DNA from: Elusimicrobiota bacterium
GTDB lineage: Bacteria > Elusimicrobiota > Elusimicrobia > UBA1565 > JACRDR01
DNA length: 64,000 nucleotides
Direction of reading: 5' to 3'
Assembly: GCA_016194745.1 (NCBI GenBank)
Contig: JACQBA010000019.1
Location: forward strand, 1 to 64,000
Under the pieces are notes generated by a model. The model saw only the letters and a list, made by a program, of their open reading frames with translations, ran no database searches and was not told where the DNA came from. Positions 15,911-24,204 of the stretch are shown in pieces (within the stretch, counting starts at the first letter, position 1; each line of letters starts with the position of its first letter). A program made the translations under genes and the position numbers.

Positions 15911-18853
15911 ATGAAATTCTTCATCGCCGCTTTCGTCGCTGCCGCCTTGCCCGCCCAGCTATGGGCGGACGCGGGCCTGGCCCGCCGCTATTACGACGAA
16001 GGTCTGTCCTTCTACAAGCGGGGCGACCTCCTGTCCGCCCTGTCGTCTTTCAACAAGTCGATCGAGCAGAATTCACGCTTCCTGCCGGCATATTCCTCGC
16101 GCGCCCTCGCCCGCTACTCGCTCGGAGACGTGGGGAGGTTGAAGGATGATCTGGAGAACGCGCTGGACATCAAGCCTTCGGAACCCGCGGACTTCATCTC
16201 GCGGGGCAACGCGCGCGTCCTCGCCGGGGAAGCGGCGCTCGCCATCCAGGACTTCAACGAGATCTTGGGACGAAATCCGGACAACGCGGAGGCCTTCCTC
16301 GGGCGCGGGCGCGCCTATATGGCCCAAGGGAACCTCAAGGGCGCCATCAACGATTGGACCGACGCCATCAAGCTCGACCCGACGCTGACGCTGGCGTACT
16401 TCGACAGGGCCCACGCGAACTACAAGGCGGGCAATCATCCCAAGGCGATCCAGGACCTCTCCCGCGCGCTCGGCGCGAACAAGAAGTTCCCGCTGCCGTA
16501 CGCGCTGCTCGGCGTCATCTTCGCGGAGAAGGGCGACACGCGGCGTTCCTTGGCCGCCTACACCAAGGCGATCTTCCTCCATCCCCAGTACACGTACGCC
16601 TACCTGGGACGAGCGAGCGTCTATCTCCAGCTCGGCCAGAACGAGTCCGCGCTGCGCGACTACGACGACGCGGTGCGCCTGTCGCCCCGCGACTACGCTC
16701 CGTACTACAATCGCGGCGAGGCGCAGTGGCGCCTGGGCAATAAGGCCGCCGCGATCGACGACTTCAAGAAAGCCCTCGACGCCGAGCTCGACTATCCGCC
16801 GGCGGCGCTCGCGATGGGCGAGCGGTTCATGAAGGAGAACCTGCCCAAGGAGGCCGCCGCGATGTACGGCCGAGGCGTGAGCGCCTCCGCGGCGGCGCTG
16901 CCGCAGCAGCGCGAACCGTGGCTCATCTCCTGCCTGCTCGAGCGCTCGAAGGCATACACCGCGCTGCACGAGCACGCCAAGGCGATCGAGGATTTGAACG
17001 GCGTCATCCGCATCAGTTCCCAGTCGGTCCCGGCCCTGACCGCCCGCGGCTTTCTCTACTACCAGATCAAGCACGACGAACAGGCCATCGCGGATCTCGA
17101 CCAGGCGATCGCCCTTGAGGCGCGCAATCCGATCACGCGCACGGCGCGCGGACGGCTGCTCTCCTCGCAGGGAAAGTACCAGGCGGCTCTCGAGGATTTC
17201 AACGCGGCCGTCAAGAACGACCCGAAATCGGCGGAAGCGTACAAGCACCGGGGGCTCCTGTACGCCCTCGGCTTCGCGGATCTCGACCACGCCCTGTCGG
17301 ACCTCGCCACTTCCGTCAGCCTCCGGCCCGAGGACGGCGACGCGATGTACAACCTCGCCTTCATCCAGGCCAAGCGCCGCGAATATTGGAAGGCCGTCGA
17401 CACCTTCGGGAAATCGATGAAGCTCAAGGTCCCCGCGGTGAAGGTGTACATCCACCGCGCTCAGGCCTTCGCCGCGCTTGGCGACCTCAAGGCGGCCTTC
17501 GCCGATCTGCGCGCCGCCGCCGACGCGGAACCGAAGAACGGCCAGGTCTACACGGTCTCGGGACGCGTGCGCATGAAGTCTCACGACCCGGCGCGCGCCC
17601 TCAAGGACCTGGCTCAGGCCGACGGGCTTGGACAAACCAGCTTCGATCTCTACTATAATCAGGGCCTGGCGAACGGGATGCTGGGTCAATACAAGAAAGC
17701 CGCACGGGACCTCAAGCGCGCGGTCGAGCTGAATCCGAAATCGGCCGAGGCGCTCGGCGCCGAATGCCGCGCGCTGCGCTTCCTGGGCGAGTTCAAGGAA
17801 GCGGTGCAGGCCTGCTCCGAGGCAGTCACGGTCGACCCGAAGTACGGGCCCGGCTACGTCGACCGCGGCCTGGCGGAGATGGAGCTCAAGGCATTGGACA
17901 AGGCGACGAACGACCTCTACCATGGGCTGCAGAACGGCGCGCGCCACGCCGGCGCCGAGCTCGCGCGCTCCATCGCCCACGCCGCGATGGGACAGTGGAA
18001 GGAGTCGGACGCCGCGTTCCGCTCGGCGATGGACCTCGATCCGATGGCCCGCCAGCCGATCCTGGATTTCAAAGCGACGCTGCCGACCGGCAACGGCCGA
18101 GAGTACTACGAGCACATGCACTCCTTGGAGCCGCAGATGGGGAAAGAGGAGAGCAGCCCCTTCGTCCATCTCGTGCGGGGCAACTACCTTTACAACGCCG
18201 GCTACTTCGACAAGGCGATCCTCGAATACACGAAGGCGATGGAGATCGACGGCGCGCTCTCGCCCGCCTACGAGGACCGCTGCGCCGCGCTGCTCGCCCA
18301 GCAGTCCTTCGAAGCCGCCGAGCAGGACTGCCGCAGGGCCGTCCAGCTCTCCCCGAAGGACGGCCGGACGCACGCGCGCCTCGTGACGCTCCTGACGCTG
18401 CGCAAGAAGAACAACGAGGGCGTGCAGGCCGCGGTCGACGCCATCAAGGCGGCGCCCAAATCGGCCGAGGTGTACATCCGCGCGGGGAACCTGCGCTACT
18501 TCATGAAGGACGTCGGGCGCGCGCAGGAGAACTACACGATGGCGCTGTCCGTCGACCCGAACTCCTCCGACGCCTACAACGGGATCGGCCTGTGCCTCTT
18601 CGCGAAGGGCCAGTACGCCGACTCGATCGAGAGCTTCAGCCGCGCCATCGCCTTGGACGACCGCAACGACCGCTACTTCCGCAACCGCGCGGCGGCGTAC
18701 GTCAACCGACACGACTACGCCAACGCGGCCTCGGACTATAAGAACGCCCTCGCCGCCAACACCGATCCCGACCTCGTCGCGGAGTACGAGAAGTACGTGC
18801 AGAACTCCCTCGCCCAAGCCGGACTCTCCGACCCCACCGCCAAGACGCGATGA
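15911..18853 (+). CDS. giant TPR-repeat secreted protein
   Basis: 980 residues. After a signal peptide (1-19, ending LWA) almost the entire protein is tandem 34-residue TPRs: about two dozen copies with the pattern AxxxRGxxxxxxGxxxxAixDfxxAixLdP. No catalytic domain is visible. It is probably periplasmic or surface-attached and acts as a protein-binding scaffold. The ATG has a poor Shine-Dalgarno (AAGGA directly abutting it). It is followed after 16 bases by metF, so the two may share a transcript. Confidence 0.9.
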   Translation: MKFFIAAFVAAALPAQLWADAGLARRYYDEGLSFYKRGDLLSALSSFNKSIEQNSRFLPAYSSRALARYSLGDVGRLKDDLENALDIKPSEPADFISRGNARVLAGEAALAIQDFNEILGRNPDNAEAFLGRGRAYMAQGNLKGAINDWTDAIKLDPTLTLAYFDRAHANYKAGNHPKAIQDLSRALGANKKFPLPYALLGVIFAEKGDTRRSLAAYTKAIFLHPQYTYAYLGRASVYLQLGQNESALRDYDDAVRLSPRDYAPYYNRGEAQWRLGNKAAAIDDFKKALDAELDYPPAALAMGERFMKENLPKEAAAMYGRGVSASAAALPQQREPWLISCLLERSKAYTALHEHAKAIEDLNGVIRISSQSVPALTARGFLYYQIKHDEQAIADLDQAIALEARNPITRTARGRLLSSQGKYQAALEDFNAAVKNDPKSAEAYKHRGLLYALGFADLDHALSDLATSVSLRPEDGDAMYNLAFIQAKRREYWKAVDTFGKSMKLKVPAVKVYIHRAQAFAALGDLKAAFADLRAAADAEPKNGQVYTVSGRVRMKSHDPARALKDLAQADGLGQTSFDLYYNQGLANGMLGQYKKAARDLKRAVELNPKSAEALGAECRALRFLGEFKEAVQACSEAVTVDPKYGPGYVDRGLAEMELKALDKATNDLYHGLQNGARHAGAELARSIAHAAMGQWKESDAAFRSAMDLDPMARQPILDFKATLPTGNGREYYEHMHSLEPQMGKEESSPFVHLVRGNYLYNAGYFDKAILEYTKAMEIDGALSPAYEDRCAALLAQQSFEAAEQDCRRAVQLSPKDGRTHARLVTLLTLRKKNNEGVQAAVDAIKAAPKSAEVYIRAGNLRYFMKDVGRAQENYTMALSVDPNSSDAYNGIGLCLFAKGQYADSIESFSRAIALDDRNDRYFRNRAAAYVNRHDYANAASDYKNALAANTDPDLVAEYEKYVQNSLAQAGLSDPTAKTR

Positions 18854-18869
18854 GCACCGCCTTCGACAG

Positions 18870-19730
18870 ATGAGGATCCCGGAGCTCTTCGGCCGGGGGA
18901 AGCCCGTCTTCTCGTTCGAGTTCTTCCTCCCGAAGATCCAAGACGACATGGCCGCCTTCCGGTCGACCGTCGTCGATTTGAAGCGCCTCGCTCCCTCCTT
19001 CGTCACGCTGACCTACGGCGCCGGCGGCTCGGCCCGCGACCGCACGATCGAAGTGGCCGGCATGATCAAGCAGGAGCTGGGCATCGAGACCGCGTCGCAC
19101 CTCACGTGCATCACGCACACTCGCGCCGAGATGGCGCAGATCCTCGAGCGCGTCTCGGGCTTCGGCATCGAGAACATCGTCGCCCTGCGGGGGGACCCTC
19201 CCAAGGACGTCGCGCTCCCGCCGCTCGAGAGCCGCGAGTTCCGCTACGCGACGGACCTCGTACGCTTCATCCGCGAGAAGGAGCGCTTCTCGATGGCGGT
19301 CGCCGGGTACCCCGAGAAGCACCCCGAGGCCGTCTCCGAGGACGACGACCTGCGCCGCCTGAAGGAGAAGGTCGACGCCGGCGGCGACTGGGTGATCACG
19401 CAGCTCTTCTTCGACAACCGCCATTACTTCCGCTTCGTCGAACGCGCCCGCGGGGCGGGCATCCGCTGCCCGATCGTGCCGGGCATCATGCCCGTCACCG
19501 GATTCAGCCAGCTCCAGCGATTTACGACCATGTGCGGGGCGAGCCTGCCTCCGGACCTCGTGTCCGCGCTCGAGCCCATACAAGACGACCGCGACAAGGT
19601 CGTGCGCTTCGGCATCGAGTACGCGACCCGCCAGTGCCGCGATCTCCTCTCGGGCGGTGCGCCCGGCATCCACTTCTACACGTTGAACAAATCCCACTCC
19701 ACCGCGACCATTCTCTCCCTGCTGCGCTGA
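18870..19730 (+). CDS. metF: methylenetetrahydrofolate reductase
   Basis: 286 residues, the length of a typical bacterial MetF. It has the FAD/TIM-barrel signatures FSFEFFLPK (with the conserved Glu), TLTYGAGGS, HLTCITHT, NIVALRGDPP, AGYPEKHPEA and ITQLFFDN. It reduces 5,10-methylene-THF to 5-methyl-THF for methionine synthesis or one-carbon flow. The stop overlaps the start of the Omp85-like gene as TGATG, an unusual partner for a cytosolic folate enzyme. Confidence 0.96.
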   Translation: MRIPELFGRGKPVFSFEFFLPKIQDDMAAFRSTVVDLKRLAPSFVTLTYGAGGSARDRTIEVAGMIKQELGIETASHLTCITHTRAEMAQILERVSGFGIENIVALRGDPPKDVALPPLESREFRYATDLVRFIREKERFSMAVAGYPEKHPEAVSEDDDLRRLKEKVDAGGDWVITQLFFDNRHYFRFVERARGAGIRCPIVPGIMPVTGFSQLQRFTTMCGASLPPDLVSALEPIQDDRDKVVRFGIEYATRQCRDLLSGGAPGIHFYTLNKSHSTATILSLLR

Positions 19731-21490
19731 TGAGGCGCCGCGGAAGGGACATCCTCGTCGCGGCGGCCCTGCTCCTTGCCGCTTCCCGCGCCACCTTCGC
19801 CCTCACCATCGCCGACGCCGCCACGCTCTCGGGCTCCACCGAGGCGTTCGTGTCGCCGTCGACCGCGTCCTACTCGGCTTTCTCCGGGACGGTGGGGGAG
19901 ATCCGCATCCGCCAGCGAAACGTATTCGACCCGACGATCCCGGGGGAGGACTGGTGGCCGTTCAAGGTCGCCAATATCATCCACTTTCCCACCAAGCGCT
20001 ACGTCATCCGGCGGGAGATACTCTTGGACGAGGGCGCGCCCTACGACCCTCTAAAGACCCTCGAGTCGGAGCGCAACCTCCGCGCGAGCCGCTTCATCCG
20101 CTCGGCCGAGCTCAAGCCCGTGCCGGGCCGCGGCGGCAAACTCGACATCGACGCGCTGACGCAGGACTCGTGGACCACGATGCCCCAGTTCAGCGTCGGC
20201 ACCGAGGGAGGGGACACCTACTTCATCTGGGGGATGGAGGAACGCAACGTCTTCGGCTACGGAAAGAGCGCGAGCGCCTACCACGCTCAAGTCGGCCCGG
20301 TGATCCGCAACGAGGTCCGCTACTTCGATCCGCGCCTGTTCGGCACGTGGGCGAACCTGACGAGTCTCTACGCCACCACCAACCGCGGCACCGAGGCCGG
20401 CGCCGGCCTCGTGCGTCCGTTCTACTCGCTCGACTCCCGCTACAGCTTCAGCCTCGTCGGCGCGCGCATCCGCCAGGAGGACACGCTCTACCAGAACGCG
20501 AAGGACTTTTCGCGCTTCAACCAGAGTTTCCGAGCGTTCCAGTCCGGCATCGGGCTGCGCCTCGGCGACTCGCGCGATCCGGTGCACCGCGTCCTCGTCG
20601 GAACGGGGTACGAGCGCGACGCCTTCTCCCCGACCGTCGACACCGTCGCCGGCACTCTGCCGCAGGACCGCGAGATCAGCGGCCCGGTGCTGGGCTACTC
20701 GCTCATCCAGCCGCACTACGTCAAGGAGACGTTCATCGACAAGATGAAGCGCGTCGAGGACTTCAATCTGGGCAACGAGCTGTCTGTCGTGGCGGGGCCC
20801 GGTCTCCGGTCCTGGGGCTCCGATCGAGACCGCTGGCTCTTGTCGGCGCTCGACCAGCAGGGCGTGCGCTTCGCGGAGGGGCGCTTCGCGCTGTTCCAGG
20901 CGGGCGTCCAGGGCCGGCTCGAGCGCGGCATCCCGCGCAACTCGATCTTCTACGCGAACGGGAACCTGTATTGGAAAACGGTCGCCGTTTTTCCGCAGAC
21001 ATGGGTGGCGCACCTGGAGTGGAACACGACCCGCAACCTGGACGGGGAGAAGCAGCTTCTCTTGGGCGGCAACACCGGGTTGCGCGGCTACCGGAACAAC
21101 AGCTTCGCCGGTACGCGCTCGGTCCTACTCAACTTCGAGGACCGGACCTTCCTCACGCGCGAGTTCTTCCACCTGTTCTACGCCGGCGGCGTCGTCTTCT
21201 TCGAGACGGGATCGGTCTCCGGCCGGAGCCTCGAGATCAGTTGGCCCAACCTCAAGTCCGACGTCGGCTTCGGGCTTCGCTTCAGCCCGACGCGCTCGAC
21301 GACCGGGGAGGTCCTGCGCATGGACGTGGCCTACGCCTTGAACGGCGGACCGGGCCCCAGCCGCTGGGTCTTCAGCATTCGGGGAAGCCAGGCGTTCCAG
21401 ATATTCAACAGCACGAACAAGGACATTTTGCGCACGCCCCTGGCCACCGTGACCGAGGACAACGCCGGGGCCCGTCTCCGCCAGCGCTGA
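19730..21490 (+). CDS. Omp85/BamA-like outer-membrane protein
   Basis: 586 residues. A signal peptide (about 1-24) is followed by one POTRA-like unit (about 50-120: YVIRREILLDEGAPY ... NLRASRFIRSAEL) and then a beta-barrel with alternating hydrophobic strands. The barrel contains GGNTGLRGYRNN, the Omp85 lid-lock motif (normally VRGF/Y), then a strand with LNFEDR. With one POTRA it is shorter than BamA (five) or TamA (three), so it is probably an accessory Omp85 insertase or transporter. The start overlaps the metF stop (TGATG), so translation is coupled. Confidence 0.88.
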   Translation: MRRRGRDILVAAALLLAASRATFALTIADAATLSGSTEAFVSPSTASYSAFSGTVGEIRIRQRNVFDPTIPGEDWWPFKVANIIHFPTKRYVIRREILLDEGAPYDPLKTLESERNLRASRFIRSAELKPVPGRGGKLDIDALTQDSWTTMPQFSVGTEGGDTYFIWGMEERNVFGYGKSASAYHAQVGPVIRNEVRYFDPRLFGTWANLTSLYATTNRGTEAGAGLVRPFYSLDSRYSFSLVGARIRQEDTLYQNAKDFSRFNQSFRAFQSGIGLRLGDSRDPVHRVLVGTGYERDAFSPTVDTVAGTLPQDREISGPVLGYSLIQPHYVKETFIDKMKRVEDFNLGNELSVVAGPGLRSWGSDRDRWLLSALDQQGVRFAEGRFALFQAGVQGRLERGIPRNSIFYANGNLYWKTVAVFPQTWVAHLEWNTTRNLDGEKQLLLGGNTGLRGYRNNSFAGTRSVLLNFEDRTFLTREFFHLFYAGGVVFFETGSVSGRSLEISWPNLKSDVGFGLRFSPTRSTTGEVLRMDVAYALNGGPGPSRWVFSIRGSQAFQIFNSTNKDILRTPLATVTEDNAGARLRQR

Positions 21491-21589
21491 CATTTTCTGA
21501 CCGGTCCGCCATTGACACGGCAAGACTGACGGCTTATCCTGGGATCATTGACGGTCCGTGGCCGACACCCACCCCGCGGTTAGGAGAAC

Positions 21590-23398
21590 ATGGCACTAGA
21601 CGAGGAGAGTCGGCGGCGCATCGTCCCCGCGCTCAAGGACCTGCTTCGACACAGCCTCTTGGCCAATCCCGAGGGGATGTTCGTGCTCAGCACGTTCCTC
21701 ATCATCGGCTTCATCTTGTACTTCGCCGACCAGCGCCTGTCGTTCTTGAACCTCTATTTCATCCCGATCCTGCTGGCCGGCTACTTCTTGAACACGCGCA
21801 GCGCGGTGCTCGGCAGCCTGCTCGCCGTCCTGGTCGTGACGTTCATCCTGCTGCTCAAACCCGACACGTTCCATCAGGAGCCGAGCCGCATGGGCGTCTA
21901 CCTGGACATCGTGAACTGGGGCTCCTTCCTCATCCTCACGGGATACTTGGTCGGCACGATGAACGAGCAGCTGCGCGAGAAGTTCCTGAAAGCGCGCGAC
22001 ACGCTGCTCAAGCTCAACGACCTCCAGGAGGATCTCTCCCGCAAGAACAGCGACCTGGAATCGAGGAACGTCTCCCTGGAGGCGAACAAATCCCAGATGG
22101 AGTCGGTGCTGCACGCGACGATGGACCCGCTGATCGCCAAGCTGATCCTGGAGCGCCGCTTGAAGAACGAGCGGCGCACGCTGAGCGTCCTCACCGCGGA
22201 TCTCGTCGACTTCAACGACCGCACGAAGGATCAGGCGCCGGAGCAGGTCATCGAGGAGCTGAACCGGCTCTTCTGCGCGGTGGAGCCGATCATCGGCCTC
22301 TACCGCGGCCACCTCGACCGCTACGACGGCGCGGGCCTCGCGGCGGAATTCGGCCTGCCCTTGGACGCGCGGCGGCACGCGGCGCTCGCCGCGGTCTCCG
22401 CGCTCAAGATCCAGGAGCGCCTCAAGAAAGATTTCCCGTGGACGATGCGCATCGGCGTCGCGTCGGGCAACGCGCTGGTGGGCCTCATCGGCTCCGACCG
22501 CCGCAAGAACTATACTGCCCTCGGGGACACGATCTCCGTGGCCCGTACCCTGCGCACCGCTTGCGCGCCGGGCGGCGTCCTCGTCTCCGGCGAGGTGTTC
22601 CAGGAGATCAAGCAGTGGTGCGACGCGCGCCGCGTGGAGCGCCAGTTCGGGCGCGCGGGCGACGGCAGACGGAAGGACGAGGCCGCGGCGTACGCGTGGG
22701 GCTCGGTGAGCCTGCGCCGGCGCAGCGACAGCGCCGAGGCCTACGAGATCCTCGGGCTCAAGGACCCTCTGGAGGACGCGTTGCGCGTGCCTGCGACCGC
22801 CGCCGCGAGATTTCGGGAGCTGCGCATGAGCCTGGCGCTTCCCGAGCGCTTCATCCTGCCGATAGAAGCCATGGAGGGGACGATCGGCCACGCGCAGGTC
22901 ACGGCCGCGCTCGCCGCCGAGCTCGCGCACGCCGTGGGGCTCGACGAGCCGAATCAGCGCGCCGTCTTCCTCGCCGGGTATCTGCACGACATCGGCAAGC
23001 GCGGCGTCCCCGAGCCAGCCATTAGGCCGGACGACCCTCTGGGCGACGCGGGCGGAGACTCGCCGGCGATGCGCGAGCACGTCCGGCATTCCCTGCGGCT
23101 TATTTCCGACCTCGGCCTGCCCGTGAGCGTCGAGACGCTGGACGCGATCGGTCAGCATCACGAGCGGCTGGACGGCTCGGGCTATCCCGAGGGCCTATCG
23201 GGGGAGACGATCAGCATGGCGGCGCGCCTCGTCCAGATCGCGGACGCCTACGAGAGCCTTACCGCGTGGAGGCCGGGCCGGGAGGCCGCGGCGCCCGCCA
23301 AGGCCGTCGCCCGGCTGGGCGAGCTCGCCGCGGCCGGGCGGATCGACGCGAAGATTTTCGCGATGTTCGCCAAGGTTGTCGCCCCCGTCCTGCGATAG
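21590..23398 (+). CDS. membrane cyclase-domain / HD-GYP fusion protein
   Basis: 602 residues. Residues 25-125 hold about four membrane helices, 125-185 a coiled coil, 195-345 a class III nucleotide cyclase domain and 420-602 an HD-GYP phosphodiesterase domain. The cyclase keeps both metal aspartates (Asp204 in TADLVDF, Asp246 in RYDGAG), but the catalytic segment reads GDTISVARTL where active enzymes have Asn and Arg (GDxVNxAAR), so it may be a degenerate sensor. The HD-GYP part has LHDIGK (His466, Asp467) and HHERLDGSGYP, consistent with cyclic-di-GMP hydrolysis. SD-like GGAG precedes the ATG. Confidence 0.9.
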   Translation: MALDEESRRRIVPALKDLLRHSLLANPEGMFVLSTFLIIGFILYFADQRLSFLNLYFIPILLAGYFLNTRSAVLGSLLAVLVVTFILLLKPDTFHQEPSRMGVYLDIVNWGSFLILTGYLVGTMNEQLREKFLKARDTLLKLNDLQEDLSRKNSDLESRNVSLEANKSQMESVLHATMDPLIAKLILERRLKNERRTLSVLTADLVDFNDRTKDQAPEQVIEELNRLFCAVEPIIGLYRGHLDRYDGAGLAAEFGLPLDARRHAALAAVSALKIQERLKKDFPWTMRIGVASGNALVGLIGSDRRKNYTALGDTISVARTLRTACAPGGVLVSGEVFQEIKQWCDARRVERQFGRAGDGRRKDEAAAYAWGSVSLRRRSDSAEAYEILGLKDPLEDALRVPATAAARFRELRMSLALPERFILPIEAMEGTIGHAQVTAALAAELAHAVGLDEPNQRAVFLAGYLHDIGKRGVPEPAIRPDDPLGDAGGDSPAMREHVRHSLRLISDLGLPVSVETLDAIGQHHERLDGSGYPEGLSGETISMAARLVQIADAYESLTAWRPGREAAAPAKAVARLGELAAAGRIDAKIFAMFAKVVAPVLR

Positions 23399-23415
23399 AA
23401 AGCCCCCACGGAATG

Positions 23416-23424
23416 TGTTAGAAT
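23416..23424 (+). promoter_or_regulatory. extended -10 promoter, leaderless
   Basis: TGTTAGAAT ends exactly 6 bases before the GTG at 23431, so the first transcribed base should be the start codon. The following operon runs to 30338. Confidence 0.55.
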
Positions 23425-23430
23425 CGGCGC

Positions 23431-24204
23431 GTGATCGTACGCGTTCTTGCCGCCGTACTCATCGCCGCCGCTCCCGTTCCGCTGCGGGCGCAGAGCGACG
23501 ACGCGCCGCCGGACTCTCCGGAGCGCATGATCACCCAGGACCCCAATGCGACGGACGACGGGGCCTCCGAGAGCCCCGCGGGCGGCCTCCCCCAGCCCGG
23601 CGGCGCGCCGGAATTGCCCCCGCGTCCGGGCGGCCGCCGCGGCAAGAAGGGAAAGATCAACGGGAAAGGGGCCGGAGCGCGCAAGCGCCCGCCCTTCGAG
23701 TCGCCCAGCGGGGACCCTCCTAGCGAGGAAAACGCGGAGCCATCCTCGTCGGAAAGCGCGCGCCCGGCCAAGTACAAGGCGGCGCCCATGAACATGGTCG
23801 ACGCCGTGGACAATTTCAAGACGGTCGTCCAGACGCACATGCTCCAGAACTCCACGGACGGGTCCCTCGTCCTCAAGGACAAGGGAGAAACTTTTACCCT
23901 CGAGATCGAGCGCATCTTGGACGACACCATACACAAGACGGGCGCCCACAAAGTCACCGGCTGCGTCGCGATGCGCGAGCAGAAGCGGGGCGATCACAAG
24001 GTCGACGCGGACTTCACGGTCGACTTCTCCGGCGAGAAATGGGAGGTCGCGAGCGTTCGGATCCACAAGGTGGACGGCAAAGCCAGATCTAGCGTCAAAG
24101 AAAAGCTCCCGAAGGACAAGCCGAGGACCCCGAAAGCTCGACCTAAGCCCAAGCGCGCGAGAAAGCCCGCCCCGCCCGCGGAAGGTCAGGCTTCCGGACA
24201 ATGA
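23431..24204 (+). CDS. hypothetical secreted protein
   Basis: 257 residues from a GTG. A signal peptide (about 1-20) leads into a Pro/Gly/Ala-rich disordered stretch and a more structured block (about 115-220: NMVDAVDNFKTVVQTHML, LEIERILDD, YdiI-like charged strands), ending in a basic Lys/Pro/Arg tail. I do not recognise a family. It is the first gene of a tightly overlapping run: its stop overlaps the AsmA start (ATGA). Confidence 0.75.
   Translation: MIVRVLAAVLIAAAPVPLRAQSDDAPPDSPERMITQDPNATDDGASESPAGGLPQPGGAPELPPRPGGRRGKKGKINGKGAGARKRPPFESPSGDPPSEENAEPSSSESARPAKYKAAPMNMVDAVDNFKTVVQTHMLQNSTDGSLVLKDKGETFTLEIERILDDTIHKTGAHKVTGCVAMREQKRGDHKVDADFTVDFSGEKWEVASVRIHKVDGKARSSVKEKLPKDKPRTPKARPKPKRARKPAPPAEGQASGQ

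Noticed and set aside
16073..19006. Open frame of nearly 1000 codons antisense to the giant TPR gene
   Set aside because: Periodic TPR coding on the plus strand keeps the opposite strand free of stops; the product is Val/Arg-rich and unlike any protein.
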